The translations under genes and the position numbers were made by a program. The notes under the pieces were generated by a model. That model made no database searches, had not been told where the DNA came from, and saw only the letters and a list, made by a program, of their open reading frames with translations. A DNA stretch of 64,000 bases. It comes from Chinchilla lanigera (taxonomy: Eukaryota; Chordata; Mammalia; Rodentia; Chinchillidae). Below, one piece after another: positions 1 to 63,788 of the stretch (position 1 is its first letter; each line of letters starts with the position of its first letter). The stretch is taken from assembly GCF_000276665.1 (NCBI RefSeq), contig NW_004955501.1, forward strand, positions 4,837,655 through 4,901,654, written 5' to 3'.

Positions 1-860
1 TAAGCCAATCATACATTTGGATATGTAAGGATATGTACATGTACACCACAAATAGACATACACTCCACTCTTATGCCTATTTTCCACACAGGAAGTAAAT
101 AACTTTTGACTGGTGATGGTTTAAAGCCCTTTTTAGATATTTCTTTTCCTCCTCTTTCTTTTCCATATATCTATGAAAGCTTTCAAACATACACAGAGAT
201 AGAGAAAAATAACATAATAAAATTCCACAAACAACTTTCCAACTTTTAACAGCTGTCAGTATTTTGTCAATCTTACTTCACTCTCCTCCCTCCCTCACTT
301 TTTGCTAGGATGACAATTGCTATATTATTTCCCCCACAAAAGTATGCATCTTTAACATATAAAATTTTTTTCAAAAATCAAAATTACCAGTTACTCCTTG
401 TAAATATTTAATATCTACTCAATATACCATTCAAAAAGGTTTTCTTTTCAGAAAATTGAGTTAGGTGTTCAAAGTAGATCCTACACAAGACCTGCATATC
501 TCTTTACTCCTTTACTCTGAAATAATCCCCTGGATTTTATGCTTTGAGTTGAAGAAACAAGAGCTTCATCCTTTGGAATTTCTAGCATTCTGGACTCAGC
601 TGGTCTGTGTCCTAATGGTGGGGTTTAGCATGCTATTTTGTGTTTGACAGCTATTTTAGAGAAAGTCCCTCAATTGGGGTATTTGATTTGTTACCTCATA
701 ATTAGAGTAAAGTTGTGTATTTTTGGAAGCAATACCACAGACATGATGCTACTTTCTTACAAGGCATGCAATAGGATTTGTTTCATTATTGGTTCTACTA
801 GCTGTTTTCTTGGGAGTGGTGTCTGACAGTGTTCTCCAGTGGAAATCACTGGAGGCGGGT

Positions 861-949
861 GTTTTGCTGTTTTGCTGTTGTTTTGTTTTGTAGTGCTGGG
901 GACCGAACCCAAGATAAGTGCTCTACCACTGAGCTACATCATCAGCCCT
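861..949 (-). mobile_element. ID-type tRNA-derived SINE
   Basis: On the minus strand, TGATGTAGCTCAGTGGTAGA is followed by GGTTCGGTCCCCAGCACTAC and a CAAAA-type tail. These are the A box and B box of an ID SINE. Confidence 0.75.
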
Positions 950-976
950 CAAATTCACGATTTTTCCCTTTTTTTA

Positions 977-1300
977 TTTTAAAGAGAAAAAAAAAACAAC
1001 AAACACAAAAACAGTAAAAGTGATACAGAATTTCAAAATAAAATGATAGGAAATTAACAGTGGTTGGTATATTACATATTGTTATCTTCAACAAAGTTGC
1101 TGAGATTACCCGATGTAAGAATGCAAAACTGATCAAACAATGAAAGAAAATAAAAAATAATAAAACAAAACATTAGAAATGATACAGAGCTTCACTAAAC
1201 AAGATGGTAGCAATTCAACAATGGTTGTTATATTGCATATTGTTGTTTTCAAAGTAGTTGTTCAGATCATGAGATATAAGCATGCAAAATTGGCCAAAAA
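977..1300 (+). repeat. Diverged tandem duplication, two units about 159 bp apart
   Basis: Each unit starts A-rich and then reads tgatacaga, later caatggttg/cagtggttg, tattgcatattgtt/tattacatattgtt and gcaaaa near its end. The matching starts are at 1021 and 1180. The similarity continues over about 120 bases of each unit. It may be an internally repeated element or a local duplication. Confidence 0.6.
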
Positions 1301-3269
1301 AATTTAAGCATTAACTGTTCCTTTCAGTATACCAATAGACATCAGAAATATAATTGTACTACTGATTTTTCCCTTTTTAATCAGTGCATAGTTTGTAGGG
1401 AGATACTTTGAAACAATTTAATGTGTTTTTTAATAAGTCTTTCACCCACTAATTTTACCATTCATTGATGATTGTTGCCAGAATTAGTGTTATATTGATT
1501 ACCAAATGATTTTCTGATTTATCTACATTTATTAGTTAGTATTCTAAAGTGAGAAAGAGCCTCCCTTTCTTCATGATTTATCTCCTCTTGTTTATATCAA
1601 CATGGACTATTTGACTATTTGACTCAGTAGGTTACAGTCTATGACTGTCTTTTAATGCTCAGATGGTTGCATATTTGGCCAGCCAGCAGCCCTCCAAGCC
1701 AATGCCTGTGTACTTTTTATAAGCCCCCTCATTTTTTTAAACATGTCACTTGCTGGCACATTAAGATATTCAGGCTTGCTTTGTATTTTTCTTGTGTGAG
1801 CTCTGGAATCTCTATTTCTGAAACTTTATTTTCTAAGATTTACTCTCTGGTGGAGAAAGCTGTTTAAAAAGCAAATGCTGACTTTTGGAGTCATTGATAC
1901 TACGACTTTCAACAGACAGAGCCAGGGACTGTGTATGTGTACAGTTTATATACTTATGTCTGTACCGGTACCCATTTTAGTCTCTCTGTTTCCCTCCTTC
2001 CCTCCCTTCTTCCTTCTCTGACAACATGAGCTCACAATGACTCCTCCAATTCCAACTGGATCCCTCAGCACATATTGTGGATTTCCTCCTTCCCATAGCT
2101 GCAGCTCGCTTCTCTGGCAGTAAGAAACTCAGGTCTTCATAGTCTCCCTGTCCCTAGTCCTTACTGATTTCTGCTGTGTGTAATCAACCTTCTGATCCTC
2201 CCGCTGCCTCCTGACCTCAGCCTCTCAGGCTCCCCTGCCCCAGTCATGTCAAGGAAAGGGAAGAGAGTGAATACATGGTTTTCAAAGTGAAGAAAGAAAA
2301 AGGGAGAGAGAAAGGAAGAGCAAGGGAAGGAGAAGGGGAATGGGAGGTCTTTTTATCTGTTTTTCCACAGTCTGGGTGGCCTTGCGAAGGGCAGAGAGCA
2401 GGAGATGTGCGGAATAGAGGAAGAACTTAGTGGAGATGCTCAGAATCTTCCAATGTCTAGAAGCCCCAGGCTCCTTTTCCTCCACTCAGTCATTCTTCTG
2501 TAATGAGTGTGGAGAGACAAGGGCTGTTTGTCTTCATTTCAAAAGCCAGAGTAATCCATTCTGTAAGCAAAGACCTTTCCTTGTCAGGATAATGTTCAAC
2601 TTAACCCAGCCCTAGCTAACCCATAAGCCAACAGCCGGCAAGGCCACTGACCCTGGATCTGAATGGACTCTGTGAAGTCCTGCATGTAAAGGAACAAAAG
2701 TCCCTGACCAAAGGCAGGCAAGCAGGAGTACTGGCCTCCTCTGGCGTGCTGTGTTTACAGGACACCTGGAAAGACCTGGAAAAAACGGGAAGGAGATTAG
2801 AGTTCAGGGTTGGGGCTCAGGTTAGTGCTCCATGGCAGGGTAGAGTCAGGCAAAATTGTGAGACAGGCACTACCTGTCACAGCAGTGGCTTCAATCACCA
2901 ACTCCTTGGAGACAAAGTAGGATGCTGGGAGAAGAAAGGAAGACAGAACTTTGGGAGCATTCTGTGAAGTGGGCCAGGACATCAGGTATTGAATCTCAGG
3001 TAGAGAAGTTCGCTCCCAGAAGTGGAGTTGATTCCCAGATCTATATTTAAAAACCATATGCACAGTGCAAAACAGCAATGTAGTGTGGGTAGGGGAGCAA
3101 TCAATAAACACAGGAGGATGTCACAGCTGCCAGGCCTTGTACAAGAGGAGATCATGGTTCCCCTTTAGATTCACTGGTAGGGCTTGCCCCTACCTATAGA
3201 TACCCCATGCCTATAGATACCCTGGAAGTTGGAGTGGTTTTGTTCATTTGCTTGTATACCTTAAGATCT
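1301..3269. other. 3' flank, no gene seen
   Basis: AT-rich sequence without a supported gene. A purine-rich tract runs at about 2293-2345. Short open frames here lack codon structure or homology I recognise. Confidence 0.5.
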
Positions 3270-3425
3270 TCAGGTTGAATAGTGAATTAGGCAGGTTACT
3301 TAAGCTCTTACTGCTTCAGTTTTCCCAAGTAGGAAATGGGAATACTAATGCCTGCTTCATCAACTTATTGTGGATTCTAACTTAGCAATTAAGTTACTTA
3401 TGGTAGTACAGTAACCTGAACATTC
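3270..3425 (+). repeat. MIR SINE fragment
   Basis: Matches the MIR core: ggcaggttacttaagctctt, then cttcagttttccc, aatgggaatactaa and a final attgtgg. Confidence 0.6.
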
Positions 3426-3714
3426 TTATTCTCTTCCTTATTTTTGTCTATGTTCTGATCAGTATCTCCCTGCTTTTAGTTTTGTGTGCACAACCTCCCT
3501 CGGCTTGGCCCCTCAGCCCCATCTGTATCGCAGAGCCCTGCGCGATGCAAACTGCTAGATCCTAGAGAATGCCTTCTAGAGAACAGAGCAGATAGATCCT
3601 GGCAGTGTTTTTCTCTGTGCATCAGTTACCTGTGCCTCTCTTCTATTCACCTGTTCATTCTTGAGGACTGGAGCTTGATGCTATCATAGGCAGTCTGTGG
3701 AATAATAAAACGGG

Positions 3715-3960
3715 CATGGATTAGATTCCAAGACTGGGCTTAAGTCTTAGGTTACTTAGAAGCTGCATAGCACGGGACAAATTACTTATGTACTCCTAGG
3801 CTCCATGCTCTCATGAGTAAAAGGAATACAAGTCCTCCCTTGTCATAGTGAGGATTACTGGCATGCTATTGAGGAGCTGGCCCTGCCTGACATGACAGTC
3901 ACTAATAGATGGAGATAACTACTATCATCATTATAGAACCCCTAGCACAGACAACGTACT
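3715..3960 (+). repeat. MIR-like fragment
   Basis: The order gggacaaattacttatgtac, ggctccatgctctc, gtaaaaggaata and gtgaggatta follows MIR, with a more diverged tail. Confidence 0.5.
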
Positions 3961-4769
3961 GAGCACACAGTCAGTGGATTAATGAAGTGGGTCTGCCTGA
4001 TTTTCTAATGGCTGGCTCTCTCTTTTGCTCCTGCACCCTTCAACAAAACATACCCTGAGAAGCTATGTTAACAAGCCCTACCAGTGAGTATAACTGGTAG
4101 GCTTCCCTGTAGTCAAGGAATTTTGGAACCTAAGAATTTGGGCTCAATGTCCTGAACTGTTCCCAACATCATGTGACATTCTTGGGAGGTGCCATTAGCA
4201 TTTTTTGTCTCAAGCTTATTTTAGAATTTACTCCTCATTGCTCTTTCACCAAAGGAAGTGAAGTTCCAAGATCTTCAGATGGACCCATAGACAGATAGCT
4301 GTTTAAGCTGAGCAGAGTCTAATGCTCCCAGGGCCAAAACAAACAGAACCCCGATCTCTCTGCTGCCCCCACAGCCAATGGCATTGTTTAATGTCCCCAT
4401 TTTGCATGGGGACTTTCCATGGAAAGAGAAAAATCAAAGTTCACTGGATTCCCAGTGTTCAAAGTAAACCTCTGATCTATACAGATTTATAGACTTATAA
4501 ACAATTTGTGTCAATTCTTGGTTTCTATAATCACATGATCTAGCCTTTTTAGTTGTCCTAACTAATACCCATAAATAGACCTTTGTAAATATATACAGCT
4601 TGTTCATATGTGTAATTCAACAGGTCTTAGCAGCCCCACAGGGTGCCATCTACCTAAAAACAGCTTAACAAACCTCAATCCACAGCCTTCTCTCTGAGGG
4701 AAGGGATTATGGGGTTTCAAGAGAATCACAGAACTGAAGCAATGAATGCACAAAAAATTATATGCAAAG

Positions 4770-4771
<2 letters not shown>

Positions 4772-4815
<44 letters not shown>
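4772..4815 (+). repeat. (GT)22 microsatellite
   Basis: An uninterrupted GT dinucleotide run of 44 bases. Confidence 0.97.
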
Positions 4816-4817
<2 letters not shown>

Positions 4818-5289
4818 ACAGGGGAAGTTCCTACCTTTATTAATCTTCAGTGGGGTCCATTAGTACTTCCCATATGTTGAAATCCTTGGCCTTCTTTCCA
4901 AGTTCTTAGAATAGGGAGGAAGTGGAGATGAGGTACAGCAATCACTCATGCCAATGAGAGACCCCTGTGATACCAAAGTCTTCAACTCCTGCCTTAGCTC
5001 TGCTATTTAGGACTACAAGTTTATTCTCCTGGTGGAAGAAACAGATAACAGAAACTCATGCCTTAGAGTCAACAGTATCTAAGGCTTTGGGCAACAGAAC
5101 CTGTTGATTTGTGAAGAGGAGAATCTTCCAGAAACCCCAGCATAAAAGATAGGTATGCCTGTGTATAGCAGAAGTTAGACATCAGCCCATAGCGCGTGAC
5201 TGCTCAGGCTGCCTGTCATGCAGCTAGCTGAGGTCAGCCAGCCTTGACTGTCTGCTTCTCTTTGATAATGCACTGGGCTGACTTGACTG

Positions 5290-5720
5290 TGTCCAGCTTG
5301 TGTTTTCCTTAGTTAGAAAAATATATATTGTTTCCAACCTGCTTCAAGGACTTCATGTCTGGGACAGACTGGCCCAGTCAAGGACCCATTTAAAGCTACT
5401 TGCTCCACTCACAACTGCCCCTACTCCTTCCCAGAATGTTCCTGTTTAATGATAAACAATTTAAGTAAATCCACCTGACGACATATGACTTAATTCATGT
5501 AATCCATGTATCCAATCATGGAATAACCTGCTATCAGCTTTGCACTTCCCACTGCAAACCATATTTAACCTGAACTCAAACTTGTCTCTGGGGTGGTGAT
5601 TGACTCTGGATTCCCCAGGCCACTAGCATAATAAAAGTTGCCTTCTAACTCCTCAGTGCGAAAGGTCTTCCATTTGGTTTGATATTGGCTTTTCTGTACC
5701 ACTACCAAAGGGTGGAACTA
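5290..5720 (+). mobile_element. Probable retroviral solo LTR
   Basis: The block contains a TATA-like catatttaacc, then about 80 bases later aataaaagttgccttc, which resembles an LTR poly(A) signal followed by a U5 start. Ends are approximate and no internal retroviral sequence is adjacent. Confidence 0.45.
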
Positions 5721-6279
5721 TGGTAACCAATTAAGTAGGTGGCAGTTTATTAAATACATGCATTTAGTAAATGGTACTTTTAAATAAATTACAAAATCTG
5801 TGATAAACCGTTTTAAAAGAACTATGTGTATCAGTCATCATACTTTTAGGAAGCTGGCAAAATGAGTAGTAAGATTTGAGTAAGATTGAGTTTGCAGTAA
5901 TTTTAATATTTTCCAATAAACCTGAACTAAGAGTTTGACTCCACTTGACATTATTCACAACAAATGTTGAAATATACTTTTAAAAACCACAAAATTATCC
6001 CTTATCTCTTTCATTATGTAAGCCCTTGATACCGCACACAGCAGGGCCATCAGGTCACCTTCCCATCACCACTCACACTTTCTCCAGGCAGATTCATGGC
6101 TTAAACTGTAGTTGGACGACTTGGCTCTTGGGTAAAATCATTAGAGTATAAGGAGAGAAATTGAGGTTATGTTGTAGAGTTCTTTTAAACCGGTAAAATT
6201 TAATGCATATTAAATTCAGAAGCATAATTTTAATATAAAGAAATATGTTTTTCCAAAAAAATCTGAGAGCATTTAATGA

Positions 6280-6439
6280 GGCTTTCAAGGACATAATTTT
6301 TATTTGCTTTAATTTTTGTACAATTGTAATTGAAAATTAGAAAAATAATTGATATTAGCAGACATCCACATAGAAATGAATGAGAATTGGTCCCGCCGTA
6401 TTGAGGCTTCTGGCATCTGTGTAGCTGCCTGATCAGTTT
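6280..6439 (-). other. INHCA: INHCA 3' untranslated region (approximate)
   Basis: This is the minus-strand stretch between the stop codon and the first AATAAA. About 150 bases is a plausible length for a transferrin-family 3' UTR. The exact cleavage point is inferred. Confidence 0.6.
6299..6304 (-). promoter_or_regulatory. Polyadenylation signal AATAAA
   Basis: AATAAA on the minus strand lies about 135 bases after the stop codon and is the first canonical hexamer downstream of it. Confidence 0.6.
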
Positions 6440-57814
<51,375 letters not shown>

Positions 57815-58230
57815 CCTCGGCCGCGCCCGCCGGGCCTCTGAGCCCTTGGTAGCGCTACCCGGGCTGGACTCGCCTGCTCGGTGGTGAGCGGACCGGGCTG
57901 ATCGCCTGGCAGTGCCACGCCCCACCCCTCCCCCGGGGGCCGGCCAGCAGCCCAGCCGGTCCAACTCGATTCAGCCGAGCAGAGCGTGAGGGTGTCAAAA
58001 ACGCAGACTCCGGGAGGCCCGGGCTAAGGCGTCCGAAGGATGTAAGCCGTTTCGAACACAGGTTTCAGGTCTTCGCAGATTCTGCTTTGCAGAGTCCGCG
58101 GGCCAGGCTGAGGACCTCCCGGAAGCTCCCCGAAGCCACAGGCCCCCGCAGCCCGCTGCTCCGCCAGGTCAGTGAGTCCGCAGCACGCAGAGGGCTGCGT
58201 CTCCTCCCGCTGCAGCCCAGCCTCCGCAAG
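57815..58230 (-). promoter_or_regulatory. INHCA: CpG-rich, TATA-less promoter and 5' UTR region of INHCA
   Basis: The sequence just upstream of the start codon is GC- and CpG-dense compared with the AT-rich flank beyond about 58260. GC-box-like motifs occur at 57914-57934 (GGGGAGGGGTGGGGCGTGGC on the minus strand). I saw no TATA box within about 200 bases of the start. The transcription start is not determinable from sequence. A CpG-type promoter is inferred. Confidence 0.55.
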
Positions 58231-58412
58231 TCTGTGACTTCTGGGAAAAGCCTGCTAAGTTTAAATGAAGTCTAAAGAACTTGTTTTAAAGTATGGTAAA
58301 CGCACATAAAACATCACATATCCTTTATTCGTTTATCCCAAATAAACAGCCCCCATATCAAGAAATGACTTGCATGGGCTAGGAAAGTCCCTCCCATCTC
58401 CCCACCCGGTGT

Positions 58413-58611
58413 CCATTATCTTCTCCTCCGGTACTGGGATTGAACCGAGGACCTTTGCGTTGTGCTGCATCCCCAACCTTCTTTATTTTAAGACAGGGTC
58501 TCTTTAAGTCACTCAGTTGCCCAGGCTAGGCTGGAATTTACCATCCTCCTGCCTCAGCCTCCCAGAATGCTGAGGTCATAGGTGTATACCACCATACCCA
58601 GCCATTATCTT
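58413..58611 (-). mobile_element. Composite B1-dID SINE
   Basis: On the minus strand a B1 (GGGTATGGTGGTATACACC to GAGACCCTGTCTT) is followed after an A-rich linker by a shortened ID (GGTTGGGGATGCAGC, TCGGTTCAATCCCAGTACC). The 10-base flanks ccattatctt (58413-58422, 58602-58611) are identical. Confidence 0.85.
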
Positions 58612-58911
58612 GACTTCTAACAACGTAGACTAAGTCTGCTGAATGATCTTCATAAACATAGAGTCCTACACTATATTCAGCCTTGTGCCTGGCTTCTTTC
58701 ACCTGCAATTTCATTTATAAGATTCATCTATGCAATTGTGTGTACCCATCATTCATTCTCAGTGCTGTATAATATTCCATACTGTGTGTATAGAACACTT
58801 TATCTTTCTTCCTGATGTTTGTAGTCTCCAGTTTGCCCCCTTGTGGACAATGCTACCAAGAATATAATTTTAATTCAATATTCTATTTGGTTGCTGCTAT
58901 TTGAAAAGAAT

Positions 58912-58912
<1 letters not shown>

Positions 58913-58954
<42 letters not shown>
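58913..58954 (+). repeat. (GT)21 microsatellite
   Basis: Uninterrupted GT run of 42 bases. Confidence 0.97.
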
Positions 58955-58956
<2 letters not shown>

Positions 58957-60059
58957 TGAATTTGAGCCAGTTGGCCTAGATTGTCTTGCTATATCTAATA
59001 GTTTCTTTAGAATTTTTTTCTTTACATTCTTATGTCAATTGTGTCTTTTCCTTTCTGATCTGTATGTCAGCTTCCCTGTTGCTGGACACAATACCCAACA
59101 CTTACAGCTTCAAGGAGGAAAGGCTCGTGTTTTCAGCCTGTAATCTGCTGGCTCCAAGGCTGAAGTACCACGGGGGAAGGATCTGGAAGCAGAGCAGGGG
59201 ATGGTGCCAGAGAGCACCGGGAAGGGATCTCCTACTGAACCCAAGGCCATGCCTCCATGACCTAGGCAGACACACCAGGAGTGCTTCACTAACTTGCCAG
59301 GTGTTTCCCAGTCCAGTGAAGTTGACATGTCAGGATTAAGAGTTGCAGGATTCTTATGATTTTCTTTCTTTTGCTTGGCTTACTTCACTGACTAGGATTT
59401 CTGGCACATTCTAGTACATCTTTTACAGCATATAGGTAGGGATTTCTACAAGGTGCTTCCCTAGGAAAGCAATTGCCAGATCTTTAAATAGGCAAAAGTT
59501 CAGCATTGATCCATTAGTACCATATGGACTAGAAATACTGCTGGAGAGAAGTTTTCTGTAATTCACCATTATGCAAAATGCTTGCTGGCATTTTGCTTTG
59601 TTTAAATAGTATGAGCCATTTATTTTTTAAGAAGTTTCTCTGTTTCCTCTAAATTTCAAATTTATTGCTGTAAAATCATTCACAAGATCCTTCAACATTT
59701 TTTAGTGTGTGAAGGATACTTACTGTAATATCCTTTTTCATTGTAGATATTAGTTTTTTATATTTTCTCCTTTTCCTCACTTAGTATTGCCAGAATTCTT
59801 TGTATTTTATTATTCTTCTTAAACAACTACCTTTTGGCTTTGTTGACTTTCTGTACTGTACATTTATTTTATCATTTCAGTGTTTTCTGCTCTTTCTTTT
59901 GGTTTTATTCTTTAGCTTGTTTAAAAAAGAGGTTAAAATCATTAAGTTTTCATACTGTTCACTGATATATGGGATGATGGCAATCCATTTCTTTGTAAGA
60001 ATTCTTTTTCTTGCTATGTTATAACCTCAGGGTTATCTACTTCAAAATGTATTCTAGCA
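58955..60059. other. 5' flank, AT-rich
   Basis: The part 59065-59345 has the look of an old LTR (gctggacacaatacccaaca; caggaaggaaaggctcgtg-like text), but I could not assign it. Nothing else identified. Confidence 0.3.
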
Positions 60060-60176
60060 AGGTAGAATAATGTATGCACCTTTAGTCCCAGCTGTTCAGG
60101 GAACTGAGACAGGGAGACTGCTTGAGCCTAGGAGTTGAAGGCAAGCCTGGGCAACCTTGTCTAAAAAAAAAAAACT
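60060..60176 (+). mobile_element. B1-like/Alu-like SINE, diverged
   Basis: gcacctttagtcccagctgt, gacagggagactgcttgagc and ctgggcaacc with an A11 tail. This is 7SL-derived and older than the other B1s here. Confidence 0.7.
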
Positions 60177-60625
60177 TTCACAAATATTAATGGACCTCAA
60201 ATTACAAACTTCGTAGATGTGAACTAATCCCGGAAGTGGCTGATGACCCTTTGTTCTGACATCAGGTGTGAGGAAAATTGCATCTTGCCCTTTATCTGCT
60301 ATTGGTGATGATACTTTAGCACCACAATCTCCACCTACCCTCCCTTCTCCAATTAGTAATTGTCTTTGTCAGTTCATTCTATGCAATCCCCTATATACCT
60401 GTTGTTCTGCTGTACTGTTCCACCATTGTAAGGCAACTATAAAAGTAAAAGTAGTTTATTTACAGTATTTTTGTGTGTGTTTGTTTTTTATGCCTTATAG
60501 TGTATATTTGTGTCAAAGTTGTATAAGGTTCACCTTGTTGGACATATGAATGGATCCAACTCACAAATGTTCTCCAGAACAGAACTTGTTTGTAATTTTG
60601 GAATTTACTATGTATTTTGTGAGTA
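60177..60625 (+). repeat. Tigger-family DNA transposon fossil
   Basis: ttacagtatttttgtgtgtg, tttgttttttatgcct, caccttgttggacatatgaa and ccagaacagaacttgtttg follow the 3' part of a Tigger element. Confidence 0.5.
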
Positions 60626-60669
60626 TCCAGGTAGGTTGATACAATCATAAGTGTCTTTTAAAATGTGGA

Positions 60670-60955
60670 AGGCTGAGGCATAATAGTGTCTGAATGATGC
60701 ATTGTGAGAAAGACTCCACCATTGCTGGCTTTGAAGTATAGAGAGTGGGGCTGCAAGCCAAGAAATACGGGCAGCTCTAAAGCTGGAAAAGACAACAAAA
60801 TAGATTATCCTGTAGAACTTCCAGAAGGGAACATAGCTCTGCTGATGTCTTGATTTTGGCCCTGTGAGGCCAATTTCAGACTTTTGATCTTCAAAACTGT
60901 ATGATAATACATTTGTGGTGATTTGTTATAACAGTAATAGGAAACTAATACACCT
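60670..60955 (+). mobile_element. MLT1-type MaLR LTR 3' part
   Basis: gtcttgattttggccctgtg, cagacttttgatcttcaaaa, ttgtggtgatttgttataac and aataggaaactaatacac are the MLT1 3' end. Confidence 0.75.
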
Positions 60956-61079
60956 GGCATATGTATTGGAACCTCTCAAGGTGGCATGATCTGGCTTTGT
61001 TTTTCATCTCTCATTCCGTGAAATTCCAAATTGTACCAGGTATCTTAAAGAGAAGATTGTCCCTTCGTCAAACTCAGTT

Positions 61080-61390
61080 TTCTGCACCTCCTTTCTCACT
61101 GGAATCTTGCCTCCACTTTTGCTTTCCCAACCCCGAGACCTCCATGAACTCTGCTCATTTGTAACCCAGTTGTGCACAGGAGAGCCAGATGCCTTTTTTC
61201 TTGTGCCAGAAGTGGATCGTTTATACCTGTCCTGGATCTTCCTTCACCTATGCATACTTTTGAAAGGAAATAGAGTCTATGAGGGCAGACACCGCTATTT
61301 TCTTGATCAGCATTCTAATCCTAGAATGGCAAATAGTGCCTGATATAGGGCTCAAAACATTTCATCCATTAGATAAATAAATGCAAATAA
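61080..61390 (+). repeat. L2 LINE 3' end
   Basis: gagtctatgagggcagacac, gcaaatagtgcctgatatag and the run to attagataaataaatgcaaa follow L2. Confidence 0.5.
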
Positions 61391-62199
61391 ATATCTCAAA
61401 AATGAGTTGAGCAATCTCCTTTGCAGGCTTGTGAAAAAAACAAATAGAGTTAATGATCCATTCCTCCTAAAGTTAATGATCCATATAAAGCTAACATACC
61501 TAAATCCAAAAGTGCCAAAGTGCCCTCTAACCCCAGAATGGAACAAACTGAAAACTTCTTATTCACAGGGACAAAGTCATATTGTGAAGAAAGGATATCC
61601 AAAGTGCTAAAGTCATCTCTTTGGTCCAGGTTATTACCATTAGCACAACAGAAGGTTAGAAGACTGTATTGTAGTGAAAATTTTCTGGAGAGATGTCAAA
61701 GAAGCATATGCCTCCAAATTGAGAGGGCACTGGTAGTCCAAAGAATGACTTGGACAAGTCCAGCTTGGTGGATAAATGAGTTTATGAGGGGTTATTTACA
61801 GAGCACAGTGGGTGACTTGTGGGCTGTAACACTACCAGAGTCACCACCCTTCTTTGCTAAGCTACTGGTTTTATAGGGTTCTAAGGTAGACAGCAAAAGC
61901 AAAAGACATTTGTCCTTGGGAAAAGTTATGTGCACTCTGTTCCCATCACACTCTTATCAGGAACTCGGACAATCTCTGCAAGCACTGGAAAGTCACAGTG
62001 GTAGATGACCTTCTTATGCTGTAGGCTGCCATGTAGCCCTGGCACCTGGCAAGAGCCTAGGAGACAGCCAAACAGTGCCCCACTGTTACTCTGATCCAGT
62101 TACTTTGCCTAGAGTTCAGAGGATTGTTCTCCCTACACGTGAAAAACAATTTTAAAGACTTTGTGCTAAGGAGGAACCTTGGGAAACCAGAGGTGTGTT
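61391..62199. other. 5' flank, nothing identified
   Basis: No gene or repeat recognised in this stretch; the 118-codon open frame at 61520-61876 lacks family features. Confidence 0.4.
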
Positions 62200-62395
62200 A
62201 GCATATTATTAACTGTTTACCAGGCACTGTACTGTTATTTTCAAATATTAATTTATAGAATTTCACAAGATAGATACTGTTATTCCCTTCTCACCCAGGA
62301 AGAAAGCAAAGCACAAAGAGTTTACATATGTGCCCAAGGCTAAATGACTAGTACATGTCAGAGCTGGTATTCAAATTAGGCACTATAGTCCATGT
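62200..62395 (+). repeat. MIR SINE
   Basis: tttaccaggcactgtactgt, aagatagatactgttattcc, gtgcccaaggctaaatgact and gagctggtattcaaatt are the MIR order. Confidence 0.7.
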
Positions 62396-62499
62396 TCTAC
62401 ATGTGGCCTCTGCTATTTATCTCTGGAGTACTTTCACGCTTTCCCCTTTCCAAGGGTCCTTTTAGTAATAAAGACAACTTCTGCAGGAGCAAACAGTGC

Positions 62500-63668
62500 G
62501 GAATTGGATATGTTGGCGCTGGCTACCATAAAAGCTGCCAAGATCTCAATGGTTTAGCACAGGAGTTGATTTCTTACTAACACAAAGCCCAGCTGGTGGC
62601 AGTGGAAGTGATTCATCGAAAGGCAATCAGTTGTTCAGCTTCATAACTCCATTCGGTCACTCAGATTCAGGCCAAGCAGCTCTAGCTCTTTCACCATGTG
62701 GCTTCCAAGACTGACCAGAGTGTGGCATCCAGACGGCAGTATAAGGAAGAACACGGGAGCTCACACAAGAAGTTGTCATGGACAAGCCTGGAATGATAAA
62801 CATCACTTCTAACTATACTCTATTGGCCATGGTGCAGTCATATGACTAAATATAAAAAGATGCTCATTGCTGTCCAAGGTTCCTGGCAACTAGAAACCAT
62901 TCAAGGGGCATGCGAATCAAGGTTTTGTACACCCACTGGTGGCACAGATCTTCTGCTAGAGAGTACTTCATGCAAAGACAAAAAATAACAAGAAACACAG
63001 ATGCAGCAGATGAAAGTTTCCTGATGGGTATGAGAGTGGTAAGTTTGGCCTCAGAGGCCTCCTGTGAAGGCCACACTAAGGGTCTGCTGCATGGTTTCTG
63101 TCAGAGCCTATTGGTAACATATGAACTAAGAGGATGGGTTCTATCCCATTCACACATCTGTTACAGTAGGAGCAGAGACAGAATAGTTACAAGAAAACTC
63201 CCGGTCAGAAAAGGGAGGAGTGGAGCACCACAGTCATGGGAAGTCAGCATCAACTGTGAAGGTGGGCAGGCACTGGGAGGCTCTTGGATGGATGTTCTGA
63301 TTGGATTCAGGTACTGCTTTGGGAAGTTCCTTTGTGCACTGCTTTCAAAGGTCCCTGGCACCTTCTTCTGGGAGAGTCTTCCCTTTTAATTAGTCTCTCT
63401 GACCCCATCTGAAAGGAGTATTGAGGAGTTTGCACTTCTTGGAGCTGTGTGGCTTTTCACTTTTTACCAGCTTTGAGGATTGTGTCAAATTTTGAATACC
63501 CCATGTTTCTAGTTTGGCTCAAAAAGTAACACTCTCAAAATACTCATATTCTTCAGATCTCTTTGCTTCCAGTTAGTTTTATATGGTAGTTGTCACCTTC
63601 ACACACACAAGACAAGGTCAAGAGCAAGGCTTGACTCCACTGGTAAAGATAACATGAGACACTTTCAG
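62500..63668. other. 5' flank, one possible old interspersed repeat
   Basis: The segment 62500-62860 (ggagttgatttcttactaac; caccatgtggcttccaagac; catcacttctaactatactc) resembles a known mammalian repeat that I cannot name. From 62870 to 63650 I see nothing. Confidence 0.35.
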
Positions 63669-63788
63669 GGCTGGGGATATAGCTCAGTGGTACAAGTGCC
63701 TGCTTGGCAAGCGCAAGGTCCCGAGTTTGATTCCCAGTACCAAAAAAAAAAATAAAATAAAAAATAAAAAAACATGAGACACTTTCAG
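63651..63788 (+). mobile_element. Young ID-type SINE with 18-bp target duplication
   Basis: The body 63669-63770 (gctggggatatagctcagtg; cttggcaagcgcaaggtccc; gagtttgattcccagtacc) ends in an A-rich tail. aacatgagacactttcag is perfectly repeated at 63651-63668 and 63771-63788. Confidence 0.97.

Noticed and set aside
63669..63770. Possible tRNA gene (A and B boxes)
   Set aside because: Has a SINE A-rich tail and target site duplication and would not fold as a proper tRNA; ID SINE. The same reasoning applies to the other ID copies.
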